Shown here in pieces: positions 61,707-64,000 of a stretch of DNA of 64,000 nucleotides (position 1 is its first letter; every line of letters begins with the position of its first letter). The position numbers and the translations under genes were made by a program. The DNA is from Komagataella phaffii GS115 (lineage: Eukaryota; Ascomycota; Pichiomycetes; Pichiales; Pichiaceae): NCBI RefSeq assembly GCF_000027005.1, contig NC_012964.1, forward strand, positions 930,001 through 994,000, read 5' to 3'. The notes under the pieces were generated by a model that searched no databases, was not told the origin of the DNA, and was given only the letters and a program-made list of their open reading frames with translations.

Positions 61707-64000
61707 ATGCACTCATTAAAGCATGATCCGCCAGAACCTAGTACTGGGTTTGGTCATGTCCTGAAAAGCTTTACAAAATCATTCAAAAGCTCTACATCGA
61801 CTTCAGGAAAGAAGTCAGTTCAAATAAATCCATTAACAATAGGAGGAGACCCAACCCAAAGGGGTCTGCTTGAAAAAGTCAGTCAAGGCTCTACTCAGAG
61901 CAGGACTGAGCATCTTTTTAAACTGTATGAGTCTATTGGAAGCTACTCTGTGTCTTCAATCCCAGAAATTTGGTACCTGGTGAAGGATTTATTAGGTTCC
62001 AACAACCCTGACGATACGAGGGTAGCTGCATTAAATATGCTGATTCTGTGTATAAAACTGGATGAAAGTGCAATATCATCAACAATCATGTACTATGATG
62101 ATATTCTTCGCTACTGTACGTTCACTCCCAGCGGATTGGATAGGCACTTTAACTTGTTTTTGAAAGCACTGACAACTTTGACAATCAATGGAACTGATAT
62201 ACACTTGCTTGCCACGTATGAAAAGAAACCGTTAGGTAAATTTTTGAGTCAAGCAATGGCTATTGTGGAAAGTTCACTGAGATCCGCTTCTCACAAGAAT
62301 GAATCAACGGAGAACATCGATGAAACATTATGTCAGATATTGGTATATATTACTGATTGCATCAAGTTCAACTCTAACAGCTTTGAATCTTTTGAAATTA
62401 TACACTTTCTTTCACAAGTCATTACTTTTACCAAGATAACTACCAATACTTCTATTCTAGAAAGATGTTTATTCTTTATTGAGACATTATCCTTATATGG
62501 TGTCTTTCCCATGGATCAGTTAACCTCAGTTATTTCCACTTTGGCAACAGTGTACACTTCAGAAGAGGAAGAGTTTCAAGAGCTTAGACATAAGGTAATT
62601 CGAATATTAGACACGTTGATCCAAAACTCTCAAACAACCATTCCCACCATTTTTGCCATCTGTGAATTGATTCATCAAACTCATTTCGTTTCAGAGGTGA
62701 ATGAGAATGTTATAGTTGGCTGCTTGGAGTTCTTGAAACTATTGATTATGCAAGAAATTGACGGTAGAGCTTTGAACAAACATAGAAATGACCGACTGAA
62801 CATGTTTCTTGACACATCTATGAGTCATTTATTAGAATCTTGGGAGAAGTCCTCGGAGATTCCAAGTTTAGTTGTTAAAGTAGCTCTTTTGAATTTTTTT
62901 CTAGAGATACTGAACACTTCTTCTGATTACTACAAGATTTTTGGCTCGATGTTCTGGTTTAACTCAGACAGTTCTTTGTGGCGATGTTTTGACAACCTGG
63001 TCAATTTTTCATATGACGAGGATGATGATGATGCCGACGACTACTATCGCTTAGTAAGTTCTCTTCTTTCTGTTTTGCAACGCCTTTCAGAGACTGGCAA
63101 GGTGCTGGGAATGAAAGACAATTGTATGAACTTTTTTAATAATAGCTTCAGGAGACTTTCTGACTCTCATGCCACCACTGTCATCGAATATTATGAGAAA
63201 AATCTATTATGTTACGAATTCAATGTCGATTGGGAAAAAAATTCTGTCGATATTCTGCAGAGATATTTTATCAACAAAAATCTATCCCTTACCACCAGAT
63301 TAAAGGCATTTATGGTGGTGAAAGATGCCTGTACATACACTATTCAACTAAAAACGGAGAACACATTTGTTTCAACCTACCTGTATATACTCTTCTTGAA
63401 GTTTGAAGATGACGTTTCAGCCAGTGATGAAAAATTAAAAGAAAGAATCATAGATTGCTGTATTGATTTATGCCGAGAGATTGATTATGACTCGTTTAAA
63501 GAATTAATTTCTAATCTGACTCAACGTTTTGAGGACACAAGAGATGTCAGAAGACGAAGTATCACTTCTCTATACAGTTACACTTCTGGCAGCCAGATGT
63601 CTAGATTTGCGAATCCACGTCTTTCCGATACAGCTAGTAATGAGAAATCGGTATACCGATCTTCAAAGTCTATTGCTATGCTCATAGGTAAGCTCTTTAT
63701 GGTCTCCACAATTAAGTATCGGGATAATGATAAGGTGTTACTTTTATATGACTCCCTGGTGAAGATGGCAACTTTTGGGATCAAGATGAAGTTTTACAGT
63801 ACCACGCTAATCATCCTCAAGGTGCTAATTAGAGTAAGGTCAACAACAACATATGACCTTTATTTTGCCAATCCTATCGAGACTGACGGTCTTGCCGATG
63901 CCATGCACAGGAATGTTTCCACTGATCCTTCCATATCTGAATCTAAATCACTGAAGTGGGTCTATCCAGAGAGTGACAAGTTACACTATATTCCATTCGA
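61707..64000 (+). CDS. TSC2: Tuberin-like Tsc2 (N-terminal part, 3' end off the window)
   Basis: The plus strand is open from the ATG 61707-61709 to the last base, 764 codons plus two bases, with no stop. The sequence is an alpha-solenoid. An early block PEIWYLVKDLL, then RVAALNMLILC and ALTTLTINGTD, fits the tuberin N-terminal region (DUF3384-type). The GAP domain, the decisive evidence, would be past the right edge. Tsc1-Tsc2 restrains Rheb and TORC1, and is present in fission yeast but absent from S. cerevisiae. An acidic DEDDDDADD tract lies near residue 440. The assignment rests on the N-terminal pattern, so another HEAT-type solenoid is possible. Confidence 0.68.
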   Translation, partial: MHSLKHDPPEPSTGFGHVLKSFTKSFKSSTSTSGKKSVQINPLTIGGDPTQRGLLEKVSQGSTQSRTEHLFKLYESIGSYSVSSIPEIWYLVKDLLGSNNPDDTRVAALNMLILCIKLDESAISSTIMYYDDILRYCTFTPSGLDRHFNLFLKALTTLTINGTDIHLLATYEKKPLGKFLSQAMAIVESSLRSASHKNESTENIDETLCQILVYITDCIKFNSNSFESFEIIHFLSQVITFTKITTNTSILERCLFFIETLSLYGVFPMDQLTSVISTLATVYTSEEEEFQELRHKVIRILDTLIQNSQTTIPTIFAICELIHQTHFVSEVNENVIVGCLEFLKLLIMQEIDGRALNKHRNDRLNMFLDTSMSHLLESWEKSSEIPSLVVKVALLNFFLEILNTSSDYYKIFGSMFWFNSDSSLWRCFDNLVNFSYDEDDDDADDYYRLVSSLLSVLQRLSETGKVLGMKDNCMNFFNNSFRRLSDSHATTVIEYYEKNLLCYEFNVDWEKNSVDILQRYFINKNLSLTTRLKAFMVVKDACTYTIQLKTENTFVSTYLYILFLKFEDDVSASDEKLKERIIDCCIDLCREIDYDSFKELISNLTQRFEDTRDVRRRSITSLYSYTSGSQMSRFANPRLSDTASNEKSVYRSSKSIAMLIGKLFMVSTIKYRDNDKVLLLYDSLVKMATFGIKMKFYSTTLIILKVLIRVRSTTTYDLYFANPIETDGLADAMHRNVSTDPSISESKSLKWVYPESDKLHYIPF

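Overview
The window is a gene-dense, almost intron-free stretch of a budding-yeast nuclear chromosome. Protein matches made from memory fit a methylotrophic yeast close to Komagataella phaffii/pastoris. The evidence is recognisable yeast orthologues (MBP1, WAR1, PRI2, SNM1, BUB3, RKM4, STI1, SNF1, BUD22, TMA19, TRM13, TRS130, HEM4), a Pex30/31-type dysferlin-domain peroxin, short intergenic regions and standard-code reading. It also has genes that Saccharomyces cerevisiae lacks: a tuberin-like Tsc2, an Arl8-like GTPase and a UspA-domain protein. No tRNA, rRNA, transposon or CRISPR array was recognised. The species is inferred, not proven.

Layout, left to right. 1-8045: a truncated gene with three APSES/KilA-N-like modules, divergent from MBP1; then an alpha/beta-hydrolase fused to a tyrosine-phosphatase domain; then a membrane-anchored cytochrome-b5-like protein. 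8232-18575: WAR1 (weak-acid response), PRI2 (primase), an Hst3/Hst4 sirtuin, SNM1 (RNase MRP), a Pex30/31 peroxin and BUB3 (spindle checkpoint). The 1.1 kb gap between PRI2 and the sirtuin carries MluI-cell-cycle-box-like sites, which are the target class of the Mbp1 protein encoded near the left edge. 18873-36538: TRP-like channel, mitochondrial carrier, RKM4, STI1 (with a perfect heat-shock element), UspA-domain protein, SNF1, BUD22, a short-chain reductase, an unrecognised protein, TMA19 and TRM13.

36699-42120: a 2-oxoglutarate oxygenase interrupted by two compensating single-base slips in homopolymers, a small mitochondrial protein, an Fmp42-like transporter with two CGG-N6-CCG palindromes upstream, an Arl8-like GTPase and a PWI-domain splicing-type protein. 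42121-49159: a 1.6 kb upstream region and a large secreted subtilisin that looks wall-anchored (catalytic domain, two acidic Thr/Pro/Glu stalks, Cys-motif repeats, GPI signal). 49847-64000: a mitochondrial carrier, a very large acidic protein with an RG tail, TRS130 (TRAPPII), HEM4 (haem synthesis) and a truncated Tsc2-like gene running off the right edge.

Functional themes are G1/S transcription and DNA replication, nutrient signalling (SNF1, TSC2), stress (WAR1, STI1, UspA), and membrane trafficking. Several predicted reading frames open at TTG or GTG. For those the first in-frame ATG was used here. All names are by recall of protein families; no database search was run.
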